64,000 bases of DNA from Plectrocnemia conspersa (Eukaryota; Arthropoda; Insecta; Trichoptera; Polycentropodidae). Below the pieces are notes generated by a model. It was not told the origin of the DNA, searched no databases, and saw only the letters and a list, made by a program, of their open reading frames with translations. A program made the position numbers and the translations under genes. Positions 1 to 13,400 of the stretch are shown here, piece after piece. The stretch's first letter is position 1, and the number at the start of each line of letters is the position of its first letter. The stretch spans positions 124,001-188,000 of the forward strand of contig VTFK01000213.1 of the NCBI GenBank assembly GCA_009617715.1, given 5' to 3'.

Positions 1-1304
1 AAGTAGCATTATTGAGTAATTTTTACTCAAATATAAAATTTACCATTTCTTTTATGAATATAAATTTGGAATCTAGCATTATAATCTAAACTAATTTCTG
101 AAATAAGTTTAAAATAAAGCACAGTAAATTTAACAAATTCAATTACAGATTTAACGATAAAGCGAACTTTCACTATCTTCGAATATATATTAGACTTTGC
201 CTTTTATTATGAATTTGTATTAAATTAAGGCATATATTTAACACTTTTTTATACTGATTTAGAAAATAATATTAATTATTTTTCATTGGACTAAAAAAAA
301 TGCTTGAAGCGTTGATTAAAAAAGATAAAATTAAGGGCCACATCGCATGTTTGACTATCTCAAGAATTGCACGATATATGGATCAGTCGGTGACTTAACA
401 CCTGAAAGATATAGGTTCGAATTGTACATGAACCCAACATATTTAATATATGAAGGATTTGTATGCGTGATTATTTTAATTTTAATTCCTACTAAACCTC
501 ATAGCTTATGTTTTCCTACAGAGCTAGATCGTACAAATATATAACTATAATAAATCTATTTAGTTCATACTGAATATCATACATTCAGGAAAGTTTTATA
601 TTCACGTGGTAATTATTCACATTAAATATTTTATGATTAAAGTATAAAATTTAAAAATGTTTTTTTATTAGTAAAATTATATACGATCTCAACCGCATTT
701 ATTAGTCATCTCCAGACCACAAAAATCGACAATTTTTAAAATAAGCTATTACAAATTTGTCGATCTAAAATTTCACCATTAATAATTAATAGTTTTATAC
801 ACTGTAATACCGTATTTTGATTTCTAGCGCGTACGTAGAGCAAATCGCGTTTTACGGTATACTGGTGTGCGAGTTACGTAATCGACACGGTACTTGGCTG
901 TTCTTAATTACGGAACAAACAGCAAATGCTCCGAAAACTACTGTTTCGAAACGTAAAATTATTTTTGACCAAAATTCACTGAAACTACAGTAGTCAAATT
1001 ATAAGTAAACACGCACAAACGCACTCAATTCTCCTTCCTGATTTCAATTTGATAGATTAGTATTTGTTAAGCAAACGACTTAAAGCATAACATTATAAAG
1101 AAATATGATTAGAAAGCACAAGCACTAAAAGGAATTGTTGCATAAATTTTCATCGCGCGTCGAATTTAATTACCAGAAAAACATTTTTTAATCACAGTAA
1201 AATTATGACAAATTGACGCTAATAGTAAATCATTTTTGCATCTATGTGAATTAATTATAGTGGTTCCAATGAGTGATTTTTAGCCTAGTTTGTTTATAAT
1301 TTAC
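1..1304 (-). other. Ance-3-like intron running off the left edge
   Basis: This is AT-rich non-coding sequence downstream of the zinc exon. I looked on the minus strand for the expected FHEAVG exon and saw nothing like it. Positions 800-910 are locally richer in G+C, with no feature I recognise. Confidence 0.6.
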
Positions 1305-1429
1305 CTGGATTTGCACCGTCTCTGTAAATCTTTGGTAGATGTCTGTACTGGAGGAAATATTGAATGTGAGTCAATTCGTGGTGGGCTGTTACTAAATCTT
1401 TCATGTTCACATGTGTGCACATTTTTATT
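1305..1429 (-). CDS. Ance-3: Ance-3-like exon 6: zinc-binding HELTH exon
   Basis: 125 nt, the same length and phase as the two alternative zinc exons of the neighbouring ACE gene. It encodes the disulphide Cys (IKMCT), [13 protein letters not shown] and RDGANPG. HExxH ligands and Glu are intact, but Met-Gly is replaced by Leu-Thr. The donor is GTAAAT. The next exon would begin with the FHEAVG third-ligand motif; I found none between 1 and 1304. Confidence 0.94.
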
Positions 1430-4400
1430 CTGTAAAATAATAGTGTTTTTTTTTTAATATTTTTCTATGAATTATATATTCTTATAATGTTCAAATAATA
1501 ACCTGTAATCTTCACCGTTGCAAAAGTCCCATGCAGAGGCTTGACAATGAACGTTTTGCTCCGCATTGTTTTCCAAAATTGATCCAGCCCAAAATGAAGG
1601 AGGAAGTGTGCTCATATTCAATGAAACGAAAAATTCTTCAGCCAATTGGAATACTGTTAATGGCGTGAATCCCTGAAAAAATATAATAGATAGTAAATAT
1701 TTATTAATTAAAATATTCTTTTGTTTTAATATATGTATGTACGCTTAAACAAAACAAATTTACAGGAATATGGTTTAAAAACAACTATGAAAATTTCTTA
1801 AAATAGTGTTCATAAAAATATTTTTCTATTCCATTTTTAATTAAGACATCTAAAACATAGCTAAAACTGTTTATAATAAATCGAAGTTTTAATCACAGAT
1901 GTATATGTGTAATGGCTTCATAACAGATCCAATTCCTTAGTAGCATATTGGATCTACCAACCTTAAGAATTAATTAGGGTTATGTCAATCCAATTAAATT
2001 TAATTATTTAACTGGCTCGTAGCTCTTTTGCACATTATCAGATAAGCAATTAAATTTGCGTGGTACAGCTGTTAGGATCTCACAAATCGATAAATTGATT
2101 TTAATGCATTTTATATTGATTGGCTTACTACTGTTTATTTTTAAGCTTAAATAATTTATCGTAGAATAAATTAAAAGTAGTCTTTTGCTAAAAAAAATGT
2201 TTCGACTATCATAGATAATTAATAAAAATATATTACTAGCAGAACATTGTTCTGAAAAACGTAAAATTATATTAAAAAAATAACGTTTTATAAGAAGTTC
2301 CTTCACATATATTGAAATAGTTGGTTGTTCAATAAATATTATAGATTAACGTTTTAGTGTTTATATAAAGTAAGTTTGAAAATAATATGTTATCAGAGAA
2401 TTTCAATAAGTATTTAATATGAAAAAAATATTTACTTTGATTTAATAATAAAAATTGAAACAATTTTAGGATAGTTAGGTTTAAAAATACGAGCACGGCC
2501 AGGGGAATAAATAAAATCATGTTTTTTTATTATTATTTTCATTGAATATATAGTAATATTTTTTTATTATAAATATTTTTAAATAGCAATTACTTCTATT
2601 AATTTTAGGATTTAAGAGGTGTTTTATTACATTTTAAATTAATATATAAACGCCAACTATAAACAACTTTTTTTAATTTAAGGTTCGAATCAATTTTTTT
2701 TTTTTTTATTAATATTTTTTTATAAACATGTGCTATTTTCTTAATTTTATAAAGATCAAATACACAGTAATAATATTTAAAAAAAAAAATTAGTTCAACA
2801 ATTTTTTTGTTTGCATATATCAAAGGTAAATTTAAAAAAATACTCCCTCTGCTTAAAGAAACCATTGATATGTATGTACATATATATGTTTTTTATATTT
2901 TATAATAATAAAATAATATGGTAATAATAAAATTGATTGATATTAACAATGTCTTTTAATTTAAAAATATTATATATGATTAAGTCTTAGTAATTATGAG
3001 AAACTCAATTTTAAATGGAATTTGTGATTAAAAATAAAATAATTATCAAGCACAAGATTTTTATATTAACTCTAAATCAGCAAAAATAATTTCAAGATCC
3101 AATTAATATTTAATATAGTTAGAACTAAAAATTTAATTTACTAAAAAATCACATTTTTTTTTAAATAAAAACTTATTTTTTAATTATAAAAAATATATAA
3201 ATCCTATTTGCACTGCAAATAGGATTTATATTTCTTGCACCACGAAAAAAATATAATATTAATGAATATAATCATAGACATGTGAAAGAAATTCTGGTTT
3301 TAGTGCAAAATAAAAATAAATTTACTGCGAGAATATCACAAAATATCTAGGTAGTTGCAAAAAAAACCCTATTTTTTTGCAACTAGAGTTATTGCTAACA
3401 ATAAATAAGTTTAGTGAAATTAAATTTATTTGAGTTAAAAATGCTGTACATAAATACAATGTATAATTTATAACTATAATTACATATAATTCAGTTTTTT
3501 TGCACTTTGAGACATCTTAATTTATTTATTTTTACTTATTATAAATGTATTAAATTTTATATAAAAATAATTTCGTTGTTATTGTATTTTAATTATGATT
3601 TCAATATTTTTTATTTTATATTGCTTAATTAAAATAACACATAATTCAAAAAAATATTTTTTTTTATATATTATATATGTATAATATACATATATATTTA
3701 TTTGCTATCATAATCCGTTAGACTAAAAGCGCAAATTTGCGCTACCCCCCACCGTCTCCAATAGCCGTGATCGTCTAGTGGTTAGGACCCTACGTTGTGG
3801 CCGTAGTAACCCAGGTTCGAATCCTGGTCACGGCAGTGGATTAATTCCACTGTCACGGTGGAGACTTTTTTATTATTTTATTTTAAATTAATCTAATAAT
3901 TCAACAAACCTGTTGTATCATTTCTTCACTGACGTCCAAGAAATTTCTACCCGGATACGGAATAGTAACATCCAAAATATTTGTCCATGACTGTCCCCAC
4001 ATGTTTCCCAAAATATGAGCCGGCAAAGGAGCGGATCTACTTATTCGTTCAGGACCATACAGATTCCTCAGCTTCCTTCGCACGTAAGCGTGGAGTTCTT
4101 CGTACAAAGGAGATATCCTTCTCCAAACTTCATCTACGTCCAATCTAAATGTGCGGGATTCGAACGGGAAAGTCCAATATTCAGCTCCATCGGTAAAATC
4201 TAAAATAATAATAAATTATTAATATAAATAAATATTAGTTAAATATTTTTGTGACATCTATGAATGAAAAAAATAAATAATTTTAAATTATGTTTTTGTA
4301 CATAGATGTCACTATTTATTTTTATTAAAACGCCATCAGATATTAATGGCAAACTATACAATTAAATACTAATAATGAAAGTAAATAAAAATGTGCTACT

Positions 4401-7400
4401 TCAGCATTTTTTAAATAATTTTAAGAACACTATATAAAACATTTTAAAAGAGTGTAATGACCCTCATCATCAAACTAGCTTATATTATATAAGTAATAAT
4501 AACTTTCTGACTAGCTAGATACATACTTGTAATGATTTTTTATAATATATATCAAGAATTACAATAAAAATACTAGTATAGGAAATTACAAACGAAATAT
4601 TCAAATATATCATTACTAGTACCTATTGAAAAGTTACATATAAGTGGCTAAATATAATATGTATCTACTAAACAAATAAATATCTGTTTAATAAATAATA
4701 TATGCACCTAAAAATGTTTGTGTATAAAATTCAGATGGCGCAATATACGCTGCCTAGAAATCTTCTATGGTTCAACAGTTAATGCAGCATAAAGCCCAAT
4801 AATGAAAAGCTCAATGTTTTAAACAAAAATCATCAAGATAATTGAAGCTCATTTTCATCTATCTGTATATGTGAACAGAAGTACTGTTTTATGGTGACGT
4901 GAACCATCAGGCTTGGGAACTTCTGCCTATAGATAAATACTATTCTTACCCAATCGGGATTTTGCATCGGTACGCTGAGCGGACCGACACTATATCCAAC
5001 CTTCTTCCAGGACGTGTAACAACCATGGACGGATTATCGTCTCAAAGCTAGTGATAATATCCGTTTCTAGATACAGATGGATATGTGAACAAGTGAAACT
5101 CTCTTTAATAGGGAACTGAAAAAACCTTACACTATACACAAGATACTATTACATCTTTTCAATAGGGTTTATTCTGAAAAGCTAATTGGGCCCTAATTCT
5201 TTGAATATACAGTGACACTGGCAGGCATTACAGTTGTGTTGCGTGAGTTTTTTAAACCCAAATTAGATGCGTTGCTGTTAAAGGATCACTAAGGAACGAA
5301 GAAGTATCATCAAAGAACATGGTCCTATCCATGATGGTCGTCATGTGCGGTATTTGTGTTGCTCTGAATAATGATAGCAAAGTAAGCGAAAAAACAGCAT
5401 AGAAATTAATGACCCTGAAATCCAGCTGCCCCCTGAAAAATGCGTTAAAGCAGATACCAGGTGGCTACCTAACCTCACACTACTGGCCATTGTTTACATT
5501 GGCTGGTGGTGTCTTTCGAATATCCCCCCCAAAACAGTTTTCGTAATAAAATATACTACGTTAATCTTAAAAACATTACTAACTGCGTGATTCTTATATT
5601 TGATTGTTAATTTCTTACTATTTAACTTTGCAGCTTGGTTCGTCAAATCAGCCAACTGTTCATAATGATCTCTGAACTTGAGACCAGTATTTCTCCTCCA
5701 CTCAGTCCAAACGTGCTGGAGCTCAGGCCAATCTCTAGATTTAGCCATCAATAGTGTCAAATCCGGTTGCAGTCTCAATCCACATTTGAAGGGCTCGTTG
5801 TAAGCGCATATTTCAGCGTTGTTGTACACAGCCAACATATCGTTGATCAAACGGTTGTACTGAAATTATACAGAATAATTTGAATTAGCATTTATTGTAG
5901 ATATCTATCTTATGTTATAATCATCACTTACTCTATCTAATTGATCTGGAGGCAGAGCTGCTGGACCGATTATTGACATAAGTCTCAATTGCCTATAAGT
6001 ATCGACGTCGTTCAAGAAGTCTTTGTTTATACCGCTGACTAACTGCCATAACCCTCGTTGAAATAATGAATATCTTTGTTGAGCATCCAACTATAAAAAG
6101 CAATGTAACATAAATATTAACCTCTTATTTTCTATGCATTTCAAATGATATGAATTATTATTATATACATCTATTTAAAAGCTAAAAAATTCTAAGCTAT
6201 TTTAAAGAAACATTTAAAATAATTACTTAAGTCAAAGCTTTGTCGTAAATACAGTACATTTATTTTGTGTAATTTGCACCTAAAAGTTTTAATTCATTTT
6301 TAATCAAGAACATATTTGTCGTTTTGCTTTTCTGTAAAACAAATATTTTGTGTCGTGTCTGTTTTTAAAAAGAAGTCTTCGATTGTCAACAACTTACAGT
6401 ACAAGCTACAATTATTCAGTTTGTGTCGCGTATTCTAATTAGGAAATTACTCATAATTAAAGCCTCATTAAAAACTGCTCTAGAAAAGTGAAAGCACGTG
6501 GACAAAAACAAGACAACAACGCGTTAAGTGACTTTTTATGCAACTGATTGCATTGTTATATCAATAAAATAATGTTATAAATTTATATTATAATTATTCG
6601 CCTTTAAAATCAGATCCTTCAATTGCTCGTTTGTGTCATAGTACAATGTACATTATCATAACAATGATGGATAATTGCAAGATCGCATGGCGATGTTAAA
6701 TAATATTCTTAACGTGTGTAGTAAACGAGAGGTATAAGGTTGTTGATATTTTTTCTCAATAAAACGTGGTTATAATTGTTAACCTTGATTATGTGCGAGA
6801 TTTCATGCTGTTGGATAATACAGATTAAAATTACAGCTTCTCGGTACAAAGGGTTAGTGTGTATTTATTGAGGCGTGGGAAAAGTGTACACATAATCGAA
6901 GGTTCCGTTTATATGCGACAATAATAACTGATTGTTGATGATGAATCTTTAATAGCTTTGATCTTGATGCTTATGTAGTGATGTTAGGAGTGGTTGTTAA
7001 TTAAATGTGAATACATGTACTATATATTTATTAGAGAGGTATATGGGATTATTTTATTTAGAGACATATTTGCAAATATTATATTTTATAATATATATGT
7101 TTAATGTACTTTTCATATCGATAGGATTTAGGGAATTACCATTGAAAAACATTTTTTTCAGTTATGTTAAGAAATTGAAACAAACCAAGTGGCTCTTGTA
7201 AAATAACAAATCATTTTATGACATTAAAACACTAATCAGTTTTACTGAGCTTAGAATAATTAAATTATTTGTTGTAAAATGTATGAATCAATTTAAACAA
7301 ATAATTTATATTGTAAACGTTTATAGTTTATTCAATAGTTATTATAATAATGAATCATAAAATATATAATTGCAAGTTGTATACATGCATGTAATTCGAA

Positions 7401-10400
7401 ACGACCATCTCAGAACTTTTTATAGCGTATAATTGTTATTTGCACCATGAATACATTACGATCCATAAAATTATATGATTTATTTATTATTCCATTGATT
7501 AGTCATATACATCTTATTCATACTTAGACTTGTCATATCTGTAGAGTAGATTATTAATCTATGATTTAAAAGTTTGATTAATAAAATGAATAGTTTTGCA
7601 TAATATGACAGAATAATTATAGCACAACTGCCATCAGAATTATACAACTTACATAATTATTTTTACGGGGCACATTAATACAACAAAAAAACACTACCAA
7701 AGGAAAGTCATATCTATGATGAACTAATAAATATAGGACAATTTCACATTTGAGACAAATATTACCCTATTGTTCTTCAATTCTCAAATAAGTGTTATAA
7801 TCTAAATTATCTTAACAAAAAATCTATTGTGATACGCATTTTCGTATACGAAATAAACGCACTTTTAACAATGAGTTAACTTTGTCAAATCGTCATTATA
7901 TTAAAGCTTATTCAAAGGTCACAAAACGGTTACCGCAAGAAAAATTTCGCTTTTCAAAAACGAATCACCACCTTTACTTTTCAACGTATGAGGTACGTCC
8001 GTTTGTCGTTTTTCTACTTTAGCTTTCCATTGTTTTGTGCTAGTGTTGAACGTGGGAAGCACAATGCAATTTATAGTGTGTTTCTTAATCAGAGCTTCTC
8101 CATATGCCATTTCTAGAAAACATTTTTTATGAGATTTTTATTTTTACTTTTAAAGATAATTTGTTTTCAAAATTATTGTATTTTTATGCTATCGTTGGAC
8201 AAGTTGAACTTTAATGGAGATGCTATGGGGATTTGAACCATCTGCATCAATAATTAAGAGCTCATTCTAACGAATATTTTGAACAAATATAAAGTAATAC
8301 CAACTCCTCTCGAAAATAAGGCATAATGATTGAAGTGAGAACTCTGAATAAATTGTTAATTTTTCATTGATAGCCTATTAGCATATCTAACCTAAATCAC
8401 TCGTAATCACTCATAAAAACCGGAAAAACTAGTCTTTTGTGTGAAATGGATGCGCATTAGACAATGCGTTCTACTCTGCGCAAAAAGACTATTGTTATTT
8501 TTAGCCCTTTATTAATGATCGCCGAAAGTGGCCATCTGAAAGTTTCACTTTTAAAGCCTAAACACATTACGTAGGTGTGTCCAAAAAGCGATGCAATTAG
8601 TCCGCCAACATCCTCATATGCGATTCACCAGAGCTATCTCGAGCCAGCAATATAAGAGATGTGACACTTGCTCATAGAAGGAGCAAAAGCAGACGAGCAG
8701 ACATACAGACAGAAGAAGATGCTCTAGAGACGCCAAGAAGTCACAGCACTAGACACGTCAACGGATCGCTTTATAAGATTCCCATGTCGTATGGACGAAG
8801 TACCGTCACAAATTCTGAATTGTTAAATGAATAAATTTGATTAACTAACAATACCACTAACTTCATTCCATAATTTTGTTACTTATGTATCTGATTTTTT
8901 TAATTTTGCGCAGAATTTCAAAGATCTTTTAAATAAATATAATTATTAAAGTCATTATTAAATGTGTTCCTACTATTGTTGTTTCCAAAAGCGATAAAAT
9001 ATTAGTATTTATTATAAGAAAATAGCATTATTATATAATAAAAATAAAATAGTGAATATTTCTTTAGAAGCGCAGGGTAACACCCCCACGGTGTACGGCC
9101 GAGAGGCAAATAGTAGTGGATTCTAATTAGAATGTAACGGTAAACCGTCGAGCTCGATAGGGAATCGTCTAGCATCATCACGACAGATCACAACCGATAA
9201 AAATTTAATTTGACACCTCAGCGAAGACTCTCCGATTTTCGAGATATGCCATTTCGACACCTCTATGTATATAGATGTCACTGATTGTCAGGCTGTTTGT
9301 TACATCTGATTGACTACAGATTTACCCCATTGTAACGCATTGGGCTTACGCCGAATAGGTTGAAACGGAAGATGTAAAGAAATGGTCAGTTGTTAATCGG
9401 TCAGTAAGTATAACAAATAGTGAGTAATTATATTAAACGGCCAGTACTTATAATGAAAGGAGAGGTTTTTTTTTATTGGATTTTCGGTTAAATTCTAGCA
9501 ATTGATTGAATAAAACTATTAAACTTGTTTTTTTAATATCAGATGCATCAAACGCAATGCTTAAGGGATTTGATGAAGTTTTTGGTGATGATGAAAAAAA
9601 TACTTTGCTGGAACACTTTAGAAAATTTAATCATAAGTTGAAAGAAATTTTAGAGAAGAAATAGTTTGAGCCAAGAGCAATGATTAATTAATAATATTTT
9701 AGAATTTTATTTTTTATATTTCAATAAAATAGTAGTATTTTAAGACATATAGATTTGTTTTATCTGATAAATTAGTTCAATAATATTAGTTTTATAAATA
9801 TATTAAACTGGCTCTTTGAAATATCTTTACAGAGCATAAGTCTAAAAGTTAAAGACCGTTTTCAATAAAATTACTGACCATTGTTTACAAAGCTACTGGC
9901 CGTTTGACAATTGACCATATATTAATAACATTACTGACCGTTTTATTTCAAAATTACTGACCGTTTATCGTTAAGAAACTGACCGTTTAATTTGTAGCTG
10001 TTTTTTGCTACAGTTTTTTATATAATATTAAAAATAATTAATTATTAAAATTAAGTACATTATTGCTTTTATTTCACTATTTTTAAACTATTTTCAAATT
10101 CTATTGATTATTTAATTAGAAAATATTTAATTAAAAAACTAACATGTAAGCGAAATAATACTCGTCGTTTAGAAGAATTACGACATTTATGCGAATAACT
10201 TAGTCATTCGTACAAAAGAATGCATTGTATCAGTCAAGTACGAAACATAATCTCATACTTTTTTATATGTGTACACATATGTATATATATATTTTTTCAC
10301 ATCAAGCACAATGTACTTTTAATAATTTAAAATAATCTATGAACACTGCTATTTTATAAGAAAAATTATAAATGTTTATTTACATAATAATATTATATTT

Positions 10401-13400
10401 TGACCTAGAAATAACGATTGTGATGTGAATAATAATGTGCATGTAAGAAATGAAATATTTTCGTGCTAACTACCTAAATTTCATAATCGAAAATAGATCT
10501 AAGAAAACAATATGAATCCAAATTCCCATATAAATTCGAGTCAATTGAAGCATATTGTTTATGAAACAGATTTGTTAAAAAAGGTTTATTTTGATTTATT
10601 GTATCGTTTTTGAAATAGATTTTATTTTTACGCTAATAAATGTAACAAATAAGCTAGTTTATTTTAATTATTTCAAGGTATAATTGTACCCAATGAAGTT
10701 TGTGATGAAACGTTAACAAAATGCTTATTGTATTACATAATGAAAACCGCAACATTTCATAGTTTCACATCACCATACAAAATGCATTGTTTTCAGTGAT
10801 TCAATACATTTCAAGAGCATGTCGTTTTATTCTTTTTTGACCTCGACATGCATGTTTTAACATTGTTATTTAGTCATTTTGTTAAATATAAATTAAAATT
10901 TATTTATATAAGAAAGATTTAATTAAGTTGCATTAGTCATTAGGAAGTGGATGCAATAAATCATAAATTATAAGCAATTATTATGAGCAGTGAAGCAAAT
11001 ATTTAATATATAATTACGAATTATTATTCATTATTCTAATCTAAAAACTTTATTCATGATAATTTTAAGTGTATTTCATATTAGGAAAAACAATATTTGA
11101 CTACGGATTTTTAATTTTAATCAATATAATTGTATTATTAAATAAGGATAAATCTGAATTGAGTTTCATAGTCGAATTGAGAATAATCTTTGTTAAAATA
11201 TTCTACATTTCAATAATTGGCAAGATTTTTTAAAACATTTTCGGTTAACAAGAGCGAAAAAATATGCATCTTTAATTAAAAATATATTAAAATACTAGCT
11301 TTTTAGTTTAATTTATAAAATAAGTTTTTTTTTATTTATTTAAAATATTTTTTAATTAACGGATCTATGTAAATTATGGCAAGAGATTAGACAAAGTGGA
11401 TTTTCTCAAACTATTTCAGATTATTCTGAACTAATCGGATTATTATCCGTTTCTAGAAATAGCATAATTTTCTATATAAATATTATGATATATATTATTT
11501 ACAATTTTGTAACATACATATTTTGTAAGAACATTGCAGTGTTATTTTATGCATTAAAAATTCTCTAAATATAGTTATTTTAATTTAATTTGTAAGTTTC
11601 TCAGGTTTACTTTTAAAAACTGGTTGTATGTTTTGCTACTTAATTTTAAAATACTTAAATAACCTTTCATTTAATTTAGCATCAACCATTTTACAAAATT
11701 CCAATGTTTTGTTGAAAATCATACAGCAATAAATATTTAATTGAATTTATTCACCAGTCAAATTTAGAAAAAAATTAAACACAGATTGAGAGTGCATCCG
11801 TTATTATTATTATCGGACCAAGACATCTAGTCTTGAGAGCACTTCTCTTACACGATCCATTTAGCTCCTCAATGAGCTTGATGGGAATCCAGCAATGATT
11901 GGCAACTTTTAGCTGCGAGCTTTGGAGTGTCCTAGAGAGTCGCGATCGCGTCCCTTATTCGTCAACCCTCGAGAAACTTCCTCTTACACGAACCATCCAG
12001 CTCCTCAATTAGCTTGTCAAACATGTTTTTGGCGATAGCTATGAAGAGCTGGGTAAATATTATGTGGAATGCTGCTCATTTATTTTAGGTGTGCAACAGA
12101 ATTGTTTTTTTCTAATTTTTTTAATATGTAATGGTATAATTTAAATTTTGTGTAAATCTTTAATAATATGTATAATGCACACCATGACGCATTGGGGAAA
12201 CCTGTCAAGTCAATATGGTCAGATTTATATTAAAAAAAAAATAGTTAAAATGCAAATCAGAAATTATTAACTGACACAAATGTGATTAAACAAATACAGT
12301 TTTATTTTGAATAGTGTTATGATATCATTGGTATTAAGAAACATATTATATGTTTCATCTAAACCCATTATTATTTCTCAGTTAATCATCTCACCTTGCA
12401 TTTTAAATTACACATATAAACACAAATCTATATTTGTACCATTAATTTCACGGACACTCCTGACATTAAAAATAATATATTTAACAATAGCAGCATGTCA
12501 GTGTTTGTCAAATGTCAATTTTGTCATACATCAAGAAAGCCAAATATGGAACACTAATTAACATTCGCTCTTACAAGTCGATCGATAAACAAAACTATAC
12601 GATTTATTGTTAAACTTTTATTGTTTCCTGACAATTGTACGTTTCATTGATACGTTTGTCTTTTATCTTTTATTTGCTCGTTACACAACCGGCAAAAAAC
12701 AATAAGTGTCGTTTGTGTAGATTTGTATGAGTCTATGTCCATATGCGAAAGTAGTTAAAAGGTGAAAAGATTCAGAAAACTGCGATCTTGAACCGCTTAA
12801 AAATGTTTTATATATTGTGCTTTTTCATTGTTTAAAAATATTTTGGGAGTCCAACTATTTTAAAGTAAAACTAAGGTCATGTAAAAGGTCAAGCGACAAA
12901 AGGTTCACTTATTATGATATTAGTGTAATGATTTTCCTCTTAAAATCCCACCCATCGTACACGAATTGTGATTTTCTGGCGACAATGGTGTGCGTAATTT
13001 GTAAATCTAGCAAATTTTGGGTGCTATTAAATATTGGATGTTGAATGAGGTGCGTGTCGCAAATCGTTAGTAAGGCATTTGCCCGCTAAAAATTGGCGGT
13101 CATGGTTTGGTGACCATATGAAAAAAATCTAATTGAATCTCAGAATTCATTAAAAATAATACATTGTCAAATGCAATTATTCTGTGGTTAAGTAATATAC
13201 TAAGAAATTGATGCACATTTTGTATGAACTTAGTAAAATATTTGTATATGTATGAAGATATCTACATCATAATCTCACTTTGAAGTTAATGCTCAAAATA
13301 GGTTTAATTACATCTTAGTATTTTGGCCAAATTTCCAATACTTAAGCTTAAAACATCCAGCCAGCAAAAAACATGTAAATATATAAAATTACTGTAACTT

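Noticed and set aside
3197..3390. CRISPR-like or bacterial signal from palindromes
   Set aside because: The setting is eukaryotic intron sequence, and the palindromes are single and not spaced as arrays.
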